Notes under the pieces: generated by a model
Database searches by the model: none
What the model was told of the DNA's origin: nothing
The model's input: only the letters and a program-made list of their open reading frames with translations
Assembly: GCF_943372915.1 (NCBI RefSeq)
Contig: NZ_CALSAN010000014.1
Span: forward strand, 1-64,000
Length of the DNA stretch: 64,000 nt
Direction: 5' to 3'
DNA from: Ferrovibrio terrae_A
GTDB taxonomy: Bacteria; Pseudomonadota; Alphaproteobacteria; Ferrovibrionales; Ferrovibrionaceae
Translations under genes and position numbers: made by a program
Shown here: in pieces, positions 1 through 7,651 of the stretch
Layout: the number at the start of each line of letters is the position of its first letter
How positions within the stretch are numbered: position 1 is the stretch's first letter

Positions 1-590
1 ACATCGAAGATGGCGGCGACGCGGTAGCGCACCAGGCGCGGCACGCTGCCGAACGGCGTGGCATTGGTCTGCGGCGAGATCAGGGTGATCTGGTCGCCGA
101 CGCGCAGCCCCAGCTTGCGCGCCAGGCGGTGGCCGATCATGGCGGCATCGTCGCCCTGGAAGTCGCGCATGCTGCCTTCGCGGATGCCCTTGGCAATCGC
201 GCTTTCCTTCATCAGGTCTTCCGGCCGCACGCCACGCACCATGACGCCGGACGAACCGCGGTCGGCGGTGGCCATCACCTGGCCCTCGATGATCGGGTTG
301 GCCATCACCACGCCGGGCATCTTGCCCACCGTGTCGGCGACGAATTCAAAGTCGCGCAGGATGGGGGCGGCTTCCGACTGGATGGTGAGATGGCCGTTGA
401 GGCCGAGGATGCGGCCCATCAGCTCGGCGCGGAAGCCGTTCATCACGCTCATCACGATGATCAGCGTCGCCACCCCCAGCATGATGCCGAGGAAGCTGAA
501 AATCGCGATCACCGAGATGAAGCCCTCCTGCCGCCGCGCCCGTAAATACCGCAGGGCGAGCATCCATTCAAAACGCGAAAAGAAGGGCAT
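1..590 (-). CDS. lolC: Lipoprotein-releasing ABC transporter permease LolC/LolE family (5' part only)
   Basis: Inner-membrane permease of the Lol complex, which extracts outer-membrane lipoproteins from the inner membrane and passes them to LolA. About 196 codons are visible; the gene runs off the left edge. The N-terminus begins MPFFSRFEWMLALRYL, then a long hydrophobic segment at about residues 23-50, followed by the start of the periplasmic domain (GHLTIQSEA onward), the usual FtsX/MacB-type layout. It follows proS by 17 bases on the same strand, a common alphaproteobacterial pairing. The ATG at 590 has only a weak Shine-Dalgarno. LolC and LolE cannot be separated from this fragment, so the symbol follows the usual alphaproteobacterial naming. 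Confidence 0.85.
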   Translation of the reverse strand, partial: MPFFSRFEWMLALRYLRARRQEGFISVIAIFSFLGIMLGVATLIIVMSVMNGFRAELMGRILGLNGHLTIQSEAAPILRDFEFVADTVGKMPGVVMANPIIEGQVMATADRGSSGVMVRGVRPEDLMKESAIAKGIREGSMRDFQGDDAAMIGHRLARKLGLRVGDQITLISPQTNATPFGSVPRLVRYRVAAIFD

Positions 591-607
591 GCGATGTCCG
601 GAGTTGG

Positions 608-1933
608 TTACACTTTTGCGGCAGAAAGCTTGTTCAGCGCGGCGTCGACCGACAGTTCCTGCTTTTCGCCGCTGGCGCGGTTCTTCACTTCCACCGTGCC
701 GGCCTTCACGCCGCGCGGGCCGACCGTCACCTGCCAGGGCAGGCCGATCAGGTCCATGGTGGCGAATTTGGCACCGGCGCGCTCGTCGCGATCATCCAGC
801 AGCACGTCGAAGCCGGCCGCCTTCAGCCTGGCATAGAGGTCTTCGCAGGCCGCGTCGCAATCGGCATCGCCGACCTTGAGGTTGATCAGGCCGACATGGA
901 AGGGCGCCACGCTCATCGGCCAGATGATGCCGGCCTCGTCATGGCTCGCCTCGATGATGCCGCCGACCAGGCGCGACACGCCGACGCCGTAGGAACCCAT
1001 TTCCAGCGTGATGCTCTCGCCACCGGGACCCTGCACGACAGCGCCCATCGGCTTGGAATACTTGGTGCCGAAATAGAAGATATGGCCGACCTCGATACCG
1101 CGGGCCGCCACCTGGCGTTCCTTGGGCAGCGCCTCAAAACGGGCGGCATCGTGCTTTTCCTCGGTCGCCGCATAGGGCGCGGTCCAGGAATCCACGATGG
1201 GCTGCAGGTCGCTGTTGTAATCCACGCCCTCGCCCAGCACGTCACGCTCGATCAGCGCCTTGTCGCAGAACACGCCGCTCTCGCCGGTCTCGGCCAGCAC
1301 GATGAATTCATGGCTGAGGTCGCCACCAATGGGCCCGGTATCGGCCTGCATCGGGATCGCCTTCAGCCCGAGCCGGGCGAAGGTGCGCAGATAGGCGACG
1401 AACATGCGGTTGTAGGACCGGCGCGCGGCAGCCTGGTCGAGATCGAAGGAATAGGCATCCTTCATCAGGAATTCGCGGCCGCGCATGACGCCGAAGCGCG
1501 GGCGCACCTCGTCGCGGAATTTCCACTGGATGTGGTAGAGGATCTTCGGCAGGTCGCGATAGCTCTTGAATTCCGTCGCGATGATGTCGGTCAGCATTTC
1601 CTCGTTGGTCGGGCCATACAGCATCGGCCGCTCATGACGGTCGGTGATGCGCAGCATCTCCTTGCCGTAATCCTCGTAACGACCGCTCTTCTGCCACAGC
1701 TCGGCCGACTGGATGGTCGGCATGAGAAGTTCCTGGGCGCCGGCATTGTCCTGCTCCTCGCGCACGATCTGCTCGATCTTCTTCAGCACGCGATGGCCGA
1801 GCGGCAGCCAGGCATAGATGCCGGCGGCGGTCTGGCGCACCATGCCGGCGCGCAGCATAAGCCGGTGGCTGACGATCTGGGCTTCGGAGGGGTTTTCCTT
1901 GAGAACGGGCAGGAAGAAACTGCTGAGCCGCAT
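608..1933 (-). CDS. proS: Proline--tRNA ligase, short alphaproteobacterial type
   Basis: Class II aminoacyl-tRNA synthetase that charges tRNA-Pro with proline. The protein is 441 residues and starts MRLSSFFLPVLKENP at the ATG at 1933; an in-frame extension to 2098 is low-complexity and out of family. Class II motif 2 is at RDEVRPRFGVMRGREF and motif 3 at GSYGVGVSRLVGG, followed by a C-terminal anticodon-binding domain with DVLLDDRDERAGAKF. The length shows it lacks the large editing insertion of the E. coli enzyme, as is usual in alphaproteobacteria. It lies between the 2040-2582 gene and lolC, all on one strand. Confidence 0.97.
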   Translation of the reverse strand: MRLSSFFLPVLKENPSEAQIVSHRLMLRAGMVRQTAAGIYAWLPLGHRVLKKIEQIVREEQDNAGAQELLMPTIQSAELWQKSGRYEDYGKEMLRITDRHERPMLYGPTNEEMLTDIIATEFKSYRDLPKILYHIQWKFRDEVRPRFGVMRGREFLMKDAYSFDLDQAAARRSYNRMFVAYLRTFARLGLKAIPMQADTGPIGGDLSHEFIVLAETGESGVFCDKALIERDVLGEGVDYNSDLQPIVDSWTAPYAATEEKHDAARFEALPKERQVAARGIEVGHIFYFGTKYSKPMGAVVQGPGGESITLEMGSYGVGVSRLVGGIIEASHDEAGIIWPMSVAPFHVGLINLKVGDADCDAACEDLYARLKAAGFDVLLDDRDERAGAKFATMDLIGLPWQVTVGPRGVKAGTVEVKNRASGEKQELSVDAALNKLSAAKV

Positions 1934-2039
1934 AGGGTGGGTTATCCTGAATGATCGTGCGGTGATGGCGGGATAATGGGGCGTTTTTAAGGCCCAGCCT
2001 TCCCGGCTGCAATGGCCCCCCGCTGGCAATGGCTTGAGG

Positions 2040-2582
2040 CTAGCGCTTCTGGGCCGGCGGCTTGGCCAGGTATTCCCGGCAGGCCACGGCGACCGCATCC
2101 TCGGTCGGCGGCTCCAGCGGCTTGCCGTTGAAGGCCAGCTTGCCGCTCATCGGATCGATGCTGAGCGTGGCGATCCTGAGCCGGGATTCCTCTTTCACCG
2201 CGGTGGGGACCTGCGGCAGCCCGGGCAGACCCGAGAGCGGCATGCGGATCGGCAGGTCGATCATGCCGTCCAATGGCAGCGGATTGCTGCCCGGCAGGTC
2301 GGCGGGGGCAATGGGGCGGCCCTTGGAATCGACATCGCGGCCGGGCTGATAATTCACATCCGGTGCCGGCTGGTGCGCGGTGACCATGCCCCGCTGGGCC
2401 AGCAGCCGGCGGCAGTCCGCCGCGTTGAGGCTGACCACCACGGGCAGATCCTTTGAATCAGCGGGTTTGACCGAGTCGGCGGCTTTTTGCGGGGGTTTCG
2501 TGGACTGACTACCCGTCTGGGCCATGGCCGCCACGGGTAGCAGCAGCAGTCCGAGCAGGCAGGTGGTCGGAATCCGGAGCAT
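2040..2582 (-). CDS. Hypothetical secreted protein
   Basis: I do not recognise a family. The 180-residue product has a clear signal peptide: a short basic start, a leucine-rich core (residues 5-17) and a likely cleavage after AMA near residue 21. A Lys/Pro/Ser-rich linker follows, then a body with several Leu-Pro and Pro-Leu motifs and only two cysteines (in the AADCRR and AVACREY segments), which could pair in the periplasm. The ATG at 2582 is preferred because AGGG lies about 10 bases upstream and the signal peptide begins there; in-frame ATGs at 2603 and 2612 would add a non-signal extension. It sits upstream of proS on the same strand. Confidence 0.75.
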   Translation of the reverse strand: MLRIPTTCLLGLLLLPVAAMAQTGSQSTKPPQKAADSVKPADSKDLPVVVSLNAADCRRLLAQRGMVTAHQPAPDVNYQPGRDVDSKGRPIAPADLPGSNPLPLDGMIDLPIRMPLSGLPGLPQVPTAVKEESRLRIATLSIDPMSGKLAFNGKPLEPPTEDAVAVACREYLAKPPAQKR

Positions 2583-2924
2583 TTGAGCACCCTGCACCGC
2601 CATTATTACCATTTTGTTAGGAGGTCATAACTTTTTGGATGACAACGCTTTCATCATTCGGTATAGAAAATACGCAACCGCTTGGTAACAGGCGGCCCAA
2701 GTCTGGGGAGGCTTAAACTTACCCGTGCGAGACGGGGTCCGGAGCGAGGCATGTCCTTGCTCCTTTCTTTTTTGTGCATACCCCTTCGCAAAACTGCAGC
2801 CTCAGGTAGAGCGATTTCATCGCTTCCCGCCCCCGCCAGGGCTTAGCCCGGGCAGACTGACTAAAAACCGTCCTTATCCGAAAATCTGGCCCACAACAGG
2901 GCCTCGCCGCGCCCGGCGAGCCGC
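2583..2924. other. Intergenic region between DUF1467 gene and secreted-protein gene
   Basis: This stretch carries the candidate 32-residue frame (2654-2752) and a small perfect hairpin with a 6-base stem at 2810-2824. An imperfect GCCAGGGC/GCCCGGGC dyad lies near 2837-2855. None is followed by a clear T-run, so no terminator is called. A TTACCA-N17-TATACC arrangement on the minus strand near 2660-2690 could be a promoter for the secreted-protein gene but is weak. An open frame on the plus strand across this region has no ribosome-binding site and no family resemblance. Confidence 0.4.
2654..2752 (-). CDS. Candidate small basic protein, 32 residues
   Basis: A short open frame, ATG at 2752 to TGA at 2654-2656, preceded by a near-ideal Shine-Dalgarno (AGGAG, 7 bases before the ATG). 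The product begins MPRSGPRLARVSLSLPRLG and ends RIFYTE; it is Arg-rich with no membrane segment. It lies between the DUF1467 gene and the secreted protein gene on the same strand and stops about 70 bases before the latter's start, so it could be an independent small protein or a leader peptide. No family is recognised. The evidence is only the ribosome-binding site, frame and position. Confidence 0.35.
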   Translation of the reverse strand: MPRSGPRLARVSLSLPRLGPPVTKRLRIFYTE

Positions 2925-3188
2925 TCAGAAGCGGCGGCCGAGCAGGTCGTTCAGGCCGAGCAGGTCGTAGGTGCCGACCACGTAATAGACGCCGAACAGC
3001 ACGCAGCTGATCGCGAAGGTCAGCAGGAACTTGAAGCCGATGCGCGGATTGAGCGGCGCCGACGAGGCATGGCCGGGCTCAACCTCTGCGCCGACATCCT
3101 GCGCGGTTTTCACACCGATCGGCAGCACGCAGAACAGCGTGAGCATATAGATCAGCGCAAAGGCGACGAGGTTGTTGTACCAACTCAT
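2925..3188 (-). CDS. DUF1467 family membrane protein
   Basis: Small 87-residue inner-membrane protein with two predicted transmembrane helices, at about residues 5-24 and 52-72, separated by an acidic loop. The length, the start MSWYNNLVAFALIYMLTLF and the position directly after methylmalonyl-CoA epimerase fit DUF1467, a small alphaproteobacterial family of unknown function. The start is 19 bases after the mce stop, so it is probably co-transcribed with mce and rnj. Confidence 0.88.
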   Translation of the reverse strand: MSWYNNLVAFALIYMLTLFCVLPIGVKTAQDVGAEVEPGHASSAPLNPRIGFKFLLTFAISCVLFGVYYVVGTYDLLGLNDLLGRRF

Positions 3189-3207
3189 GACTCAGTCCCC
3201 GCCCGGC

Positions 3208-3612
3208 TCAGACCTGTTCGATCTCGACCAGCGTGCCGGCGAAATCCTTGGGATGCAGGAACAGCACCGGCTTGCCGTGCGCACCGATCTTCGGCTCGCC
3301 GTCGCCCAGCACGCGGGCGCCCTGCGCCTTCAGCCGGTCGCGCGCGGCGATGATGTCTTCCACCTCGTAGCAGACATGATGCATGCCGCCCGAGGGATTG
3401 TTGGCGAGGAACTTGGCAATCGTTGAGCTCTCGCCCAGCGGATGCAGCAGCTCGATCTTGGTGTTCGGCAGTTCAACGAACACCACCGTCACGCCATGGT
3501 CGGGCTGCGCCAGCGGCGCCGAGACCTTGGCGCCCAGCGTGTCGGCGTACATGGCCGCGGCAGCGGCAAGGTCGGGGACGGCAATAGCAACGTGGTTGAG
3601 GCGGCCGATCAT
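3208..3612 (-). CDS. mce: Methylmalonyl-CoA epimerase
   Basis: Interconverts (R)- and (S)-methylmalonyl-CoA in propionyl-CoA metabolism, feeding methylmalonyl-CoA mutase. The 134-residue vicinal-oxygen-chelate protein has two beta-alpha-beta-beta-beta modules. Metal ligands are visible as the His in RLNHVAIAVPDL near the start, the His pair in MHHVCYEVED in the middle and the Glu in GTLVEIEQV at the end. The ATG at 3612 is chosen; a GTG two codons upstream (3618) is also possible. It lies between rnj and the DUF1467 gene on the same strand, a conserved alphaproteobacterial order. Confidence 0.95.
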   Translation of the reverse strand: MIGRLNHVAIAVPDLAAAAAMYADTLGAKVSAPLAQPDHGVTVVFVELPNTKIELLHPLGESSTIAKFLANNPSGGMHHVCYEVEDIIAARDRLKAQGARVLGDGEPKIGAHGKPVLFLHPKDFAGTLVEIEQV

Positions 3613-3723
3613 GGACACGGATTCCCTGCTGGTCTTTTCTGCAGCGCAATATGGGGCCGAATGCTGCGGCGGGCAAGCGGACCTAAAGTCGCAGACGGCA
3701 CCGATACTTAGCTACGCCTGTCG

Positions 3724-5385
3724 CTACGTCAGCCGCAGCACATGCACCTGGATCACCGGCTTGCGGCCGTTCAGGCCCTTCAGATAGGCGCGCACGGCGC
3801 GCTGGGACACCTGCTCCAGCGCCGCATCCTCGCGCTGCGGCCCGGGGCGCAGCTTGTCGATGGCATCGGCAATATCCTCGGCGATATCGGCATCCACCTC
3901 GTCGGGCTCGAAATTCACCACGCCCGCCATGCTGACCTGCGGCGGCGCCAGCAGCAGCCCGTCGCGGTCGACCGCCAGGCTGACGGTGACCGAGCCGTTG
4001 AAGGCCAGCTTGCGCCGCATCTGCAGGGTGCCGCCCTGGATCGGGATCAGTTCGTCGCCGTCGATGGCGAGCCGGCCGGCCGGCACCTGCTCCACCACAT
4101 CGGGCTCGCCCGGTGCCAGCCGGATCAGGTCGCCGTTGCGCGGCACGATGCCATGCGGCACCTGCAGGCTCTGGGCAAAGCGCGCATGTTCCACCAGATG
4201 GCGCGGCTCGCCATGCACCGGCACGGCGATCTGCGGCCGGGCCATGGCATACATCTCGGCCAGCTCGTCGCGCGAGGGATGGCCCGAGACATGCACGAAA
4301 GCATCCTTCTCGGTGATCACCTCGATGCCTTTCAGCACCAGTTCATTATGCAGCTTGAACAGCGTGCGCTCGTTGCCGGGAATGATCTTGGAGGAAAACA
4401 CCACGGTATCGCCGGGCGACACCACCACATGGGGATGGCTGCCGAAGGCGATGCGGGCCATGGCGCCGCGCGGCTCGCCCTGGCAGCCGGTGCAGATATA
4501 CATGATCTTCTCGCGCGGCAGGAAACCGGCCTCGCGTTCATCCACCTGGTTGGGGATATGCTTGAGATAGCCGTTCTCCTGCGCCGCGGCGATGAAGCGG
4601 TGCATCGAGCGGCCGATCAGGCAGACATGGCGGCCGAGTTCGACCGCCACGGCAAACAGGGTTTCCAGGCGGGCGAGATTCGATGAGAAGGTGGTGACGG
4701 CGATGCGGCCCGGCTTGTCGCGCAGCAGCGGGATCAGGCTGTCATGCACCTCGCCCTCGGAGCCCGAGGTGCCGCGGCTGAACACATTGGTGCTATCGCA
4801 GACCAGCGCCAGCACGCCGCGATCACCATAGCCGCGCAGCGCCTCGATCTCGGTCTTCGGCCCCAGCATCGGGCGCGGATCGAGCTTCCAGTCGCCGGTA
4901 TGCAGCACCACGCCGCGCGGCGTCTCGATGGCCAGCGCCTGACTCTCCGGCGTCGAATGGGTGATGTTCATCGAGCGGATCTTAAAAGGCCCCAGCTCGA
5001 TCAGGTCGCCCGGCTCGTAGATATGCAGCGGCACATCGTCGACCATGCCCTTCTCGGCCAGCTTGCGGCGCAGCACGCTGGCGGCAAAGCCGGTGGCCCA
5101 GACGGGGCATTGCAGATCGTCCCAGCAATGGCTGATGGCGCCGAGATGATCCTCATGGGCATGGGTCAGCACGATGCCGAGCAGCTGATCTTTGCGATCG
5201 GCGATCCAGGTGACATCGGGCACCACCATGTCGACGCCGGGCATGGCGTCGTCGGCGAAGCTGGTGCCGAGATCGACCATGATCCACTGGTCGTTATAGC
5301 CATAGAGATTGAGATTCATCCCAATCTCGTTCACACCACCGAGCGGCAGGAAATACAGGCTATCTTTTTTGAGGCGAACTGACAT
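3724..5385 (-). CDS. rnj: Ribonuclease J
   Basis: Metallo-beta-lactamase fold RNase of the beta-CASP group, with 5'-to-3' exonuclease and endonuclease activity in mRNA and rRNA maturation. The protein is 553 residues. The zinc motif LTHAHEDHLGAI (HxHxDH) is near residue 75, a further conserved His lies in ITHSTPESQA, and the beta-CASP region runs through SGHPSRDEL. The ATG at 5385 (MSVRLKKDSLYFLPLGG) is chosen over an upstream ATG because GAGATAGAG precedes it and family members start here. It begins 7 bases after the stop of the AT-rich orphan gene at 5393. Confidence 0.96.
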   Translation of the reverse strand: MSVRLKKDSLYFLPLGGVNEIGMNLNLYGYNDQWIMVDLGTSFADDAMPGVDMVVPDVTWIADRKDQLLGIVLTHAHEDHLGAISHCWDDLQCPVWATGFAASVLRRKLAEKGMVDDVPLHIYEPGDLIELGPFKIRSMNITHSTPESQALAIETPRGVVLHTGDWKLDPRPMLGPKTEIEALRGYGDRGVLALVCDSTNVFSRGTSGSEGEVHDSLIPLLRDKPGRIAVTTFSSNLARLETLFAVAVELGRHVCLIGRSMHRFIAAAQENGYLKHIPNQVDEREAGFLPREKIMYICTGCQGEPRGAMARIAFGSHPHVVVSPGDTVVFSSKIIPGNERTLFKLHNELVLKGIEVITEKDAFVHVSGHPSRDELAEMYAMARPQIAVPVHGEPRHLVEHARFAQSLQVPHGIVPRNGDLIRLAPGEPDVVEQVPAGRLAIDGDELIPIQGGTLQMRRKLAFNGSVTVSLAVDRDGLLLAPPQVSMAGVVNFEPDEVDADIAEDIADAIDKLRPGPQREDAALEQVSQRAVRAYLKGLNGRKPVIQVHVLRLT

Positions 5386-5392
5386 CTCTATC

Positions 5393-6109
5393 TCAATCGC
5401 CAAAAGACCGGCCAAAGTCCCACATCTTCAGTCCATCCCTGGTAATGTCCGCCTTAATGTTCGCCGGCCCTCGCGAAAAATAAAACCCGATCTGATAATA
5501 CGGCTCTGCGCTTACATGCCGTTTTCCGAAATACTCCAGATGTGGGGAGCCATATTTTTGAACAGTCTCTGTAAAAGACTTTAACGATCCGATCGATTTA
5601 TATGGCTCCACCATACTACGATCGGCGATGAACATGTCGTCAGTTATCTTCTGTTGCCGAATGCTCGACCAGACCTTCATGAATTCAACAAAGATACCCT
5701 CAGTAACAGAGTCCGTAAGGATATAATCTCCGTGGTCATGCGCAGGGCAATCCCCATCAGAAAGAGCCATAAAACTCCGTAACCTGTAGTCATTGGGTGG
5801 CGGGGAATCAAACTTCAAACCGGCTGGCGTCTGATACTCGAACACTTGCTTGACACCAAAACTGCAAACACCGAAATGCCCTTTCTGTATCTTGGATAGA
5901 GAAAAATAGAAGATGCTGACAGGCCAAGCCTGCTGGTTACGGCAGATCATGGCGGCACCATTGCCGTACTGCTTGGCAATCTCATTCACTTCTGCGGGAG
6001 CATCAGGGGCATCCTGTATGTACCGTGTACAAACTGGCCGCGCTTCCCACGCCAGTGCCTGACCCGACAATGCCGTAACGGCAAGCAAGAAAAGCAGCAT
6101 AAAGCGCAT
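5393..6109 (-). CDS. Hypothetical secreted protein, AT-rich, inserted between coaX and rnj
   Basis: No family is recognised. The 238-residue product has a signal peptide (hydrophobic core at residues 3-18, likely cleavage after ALA near residue 20). It has five cysteines after the signal, suggesting disulfides in the periplasm, and many aromatic residues. Base composition is unlike its neighbours: the 60-base lines at 5521 and 5581 contain 24 and 27 G or C, against well over half in flanking genes. The neighbours coaX and rnj are normally close together, so this looks like a later insertion. The frame is intact, starting 3 bases after coaX and stopping 7 bases before rnj, so it has been absorbed into the operon. 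Confidence 0.8.
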   Translation of the reverse strand: MRFMLLFLLAVTALSGQALAWEARPVCTRYIQDAPDAPAEVNEIAKQYGNGAAMICRNQQAWPVSIFYFSLSKIQKGHFGVCSFGVKQVFEYQTPAGLKFDSPPPNDYRLRSFMALSDGDCPAHDHGDYILTDSVTEGIFVEFMKVWSSIRQQKITDDMFIADRSMVEPYKSIGSLKSFTETVQKYGSPHLEYFGKRHVSAEPYYQIGFYFSRGPANIKADITRDGLKMWDFGRSFGD

Positions 6110-6112
6110 GAT

Positions 6113-6880
6113 CTACGCCTGCGTACTACGCCGGTAGATCTCAATCAGGCCGCGCACGGTGATGTCGGGCACGTTCTGCTCGATCACGTCGGTGGAACCG
6201 TCAAACACCGGGGCCAAACCACCGGTGGAGATCACCTTCATCGGCCGGCCGAATTCGGCGCGGATGCGGCCGACAATGCCGTCGATCAGGCCGACATAGC
6301 CCCAGAACACGCCGGAATGCATGCAGGCCACCGTGGTGGTGCCGATCACGCTCTGCGGCTTCTCGACCACGATGCGCGGCAGCAGGGCCGTGGCGCTCAC
6401 CAGCGCCTCGATGGAGAGGTTGATGCCCGGCGCGATCACGCCGCCGCAATAACTGCCCTCCTCGTCCACCACGTCAAAGGTGGTGGCGGTGCCGAAATCG
6501 ACCACGATCAGCGGCGTCTGGGGGAACAGCACGCTGGCGCCCACGGTGTTGCAGATGCGGTCGGCACCGGCTCCGGCGCCCTTGATCTGGATGCCGTATT
6601 TCACATTGGGCTCGCCCAGCACCAGCGGCTCGGTCTCGAAATAGCGGGTGCAGAGCCGGCGCAGGTTGAAGGTGGCCTGCGGCACCACGCTGGCGATGAT
6701 GGCGCTGCGCACGCTTTTCGGGTTGATGCCCTCGATCTGCATCAGCTGCAGCAGCCAGACGGCATGCTCATCCGCCGTGCGCATGGCCGAGGTATGCTGG
6801 CGCCATTCGCCGACAATGCGGTCGCCGTCGATGACGCCGAACTTGACGTTGGTGTTGTTGGCATTGATGGCGAGCAGCAT
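6113..6880 (-). CDS. coaX: Type III pantothenate kinase
   Basis: Catalyses the first step of coenzyme A synthesis, ATP-dependent phosphorylation of pantothenate. The 255-residue protein opens with MLLAINANNTNVKFG, the ASKHA-fold phosphate-1 region in which the usual D-x-G-N-T is A-N-N-T-N here. It carries the dimer/active-site block GAGADRICNTVGA, the conserved VVDFGTATTFDVVD and the GGVIAPGINLS motif. Length fits the CoaX family. It starts 12 bases after birA on the same strand. Confidence 0.96.
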   Translation of the reverse strand: MLLAINANNTNVKFGVIDGDRIVGEWRQHTSAMRTADEHAVWLLQLMQIEGINPKSVRSAIIASVVPQATFNLRRLCTRYFETEPLVLGEPNVKYGIQIKGAGAGADRICNTVGASVLFPQTPLIVVDFGTATTFDVVDEEGSYCGGVIAPGINLSIEALVSATALLPRIVVEKPQSVIGTTTVACMHSGVFWGYVGLIDGIVGRIRAEFGRPMKVISTGGLAPVFDGSTDVIEQNVPDITVRGLIEIYRRSTQA

Positions 6881-6892
6881 GGCGCGTCCTCT

Positions 6893-7627
6893 TCAGCCGG
6901 CCGGGAACACATCGCCGGCGGTCACAGTCTGACGCCGGCCGTCGGGCATTTCCAGTATAAGCGCGCCGCCTTCGTCCAGTGCGACGAAGACACCGCGCAA
7001 TTCCTGGTCCGGCAGGCGCACCACGGCGGGCAACCCAAGCCCCTGCGCCCGCTTCAGCCAGGCGGCACGCACCGGCGCAAAGCCTTCGGCCTGCCAGCGG
7101 CCATACCAGTAGCCGTAGCGCGCCAGCAGCCAGGGCGCGAAATCCTGCGGCGACAGGCTGGTGCCATGGGCGGCGAGCGAGGTGACCGCATAGGGCGTCT
7201 CGGCCGGATGCCAGGCGAGATTGACACCGATGCCGACGGTGACCCAGTCGAGGTTGCCATCCGGAGCGGTGCGCGATTCCAGCAGGATGCCGGCGATCTT
7301 GGCGCCATTCACCAGCACATCGTTCGGCCATTTGCAGGTGATCGTCGGGCCCAGCTGGGGTGCGGCCAGTTCAAGCGCCTCGGCCAGCACGATGGCGGTG
7401 AGGAAAGACATCGTCGCGGCCTGGGCCGGCGAGGCTTTGGGGCGCAGCAGCAGCGAGAGGAAGAGATTGCCCGGCGGGGACTCCCAGGCACGACCGCGAC
7501 GGCCACGGCCGGCGGTCTGCTGCTTCGCCAGCACCGCGAGACCCTCCGGCGCGCCGGTCTCGGCCTGGCGGCGGATTTCCTCATTGGTGCTGTCGAGGCT
7601 GTCGAAGGCCCGGAGGTCCCACTTCAT
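6893..7627 (-). CDS. birA: Biotin--[acetyl-CoA-carboxylase] ligase
   Basis: Attaches biotin to the biotin carboxyl carrier protein of acetyl-CoA carboxylase through biotinyl-5'-AMP. The 244-residue form has no N-terminal helix-turn-helix, so it is the enzyme-only class that does not repress transcription. The biotinyl-AMP loop is GRGRRGRAWESPPGNLF, followed by the CKWPNDVLVNGAKIAGIL block with the catalytic lysine and a C-terminal SH3-like domain (LRGVFVALDEGGALIL). It follows nuoN by 24 bases and precedes coaX, the common alphaproteobacterial order. Confidence 0.96.
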   Translation of the reverse strand: MKWDLRAFDSLDSTNEEIRRQAETGAPEGLAVLAKQQTAGRGRRGRAWESPPGNLFLSLLLRPKASPAQAATMSFLTAIVLAEALELAAPQLGPTITCKWPNDVLVNGAKIAGILLESRTAPDGNLDWVTVGIGVNLAWHPAETPYAVTSLAAHGTSLSPQDFAPWLLARYGYWYGRWQAEGFAPVRAAWLKRAQGLGLPAVVRLPDQELRGVFVALDEGGALILEMPDGRRQTVTAGDVFPAG

Positions 7628-7651
7628 CGAATGGGCCAGGTCACCACCGGC

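Noticed and set aside
2725..2970. Short plus-strand frame in the gap above DUF1467
   Set aside because: No ribosome-binding site, Pro/Arg/Lys-rich random-looking product, and it runs into the DUF1467 gene on the opposite strand.
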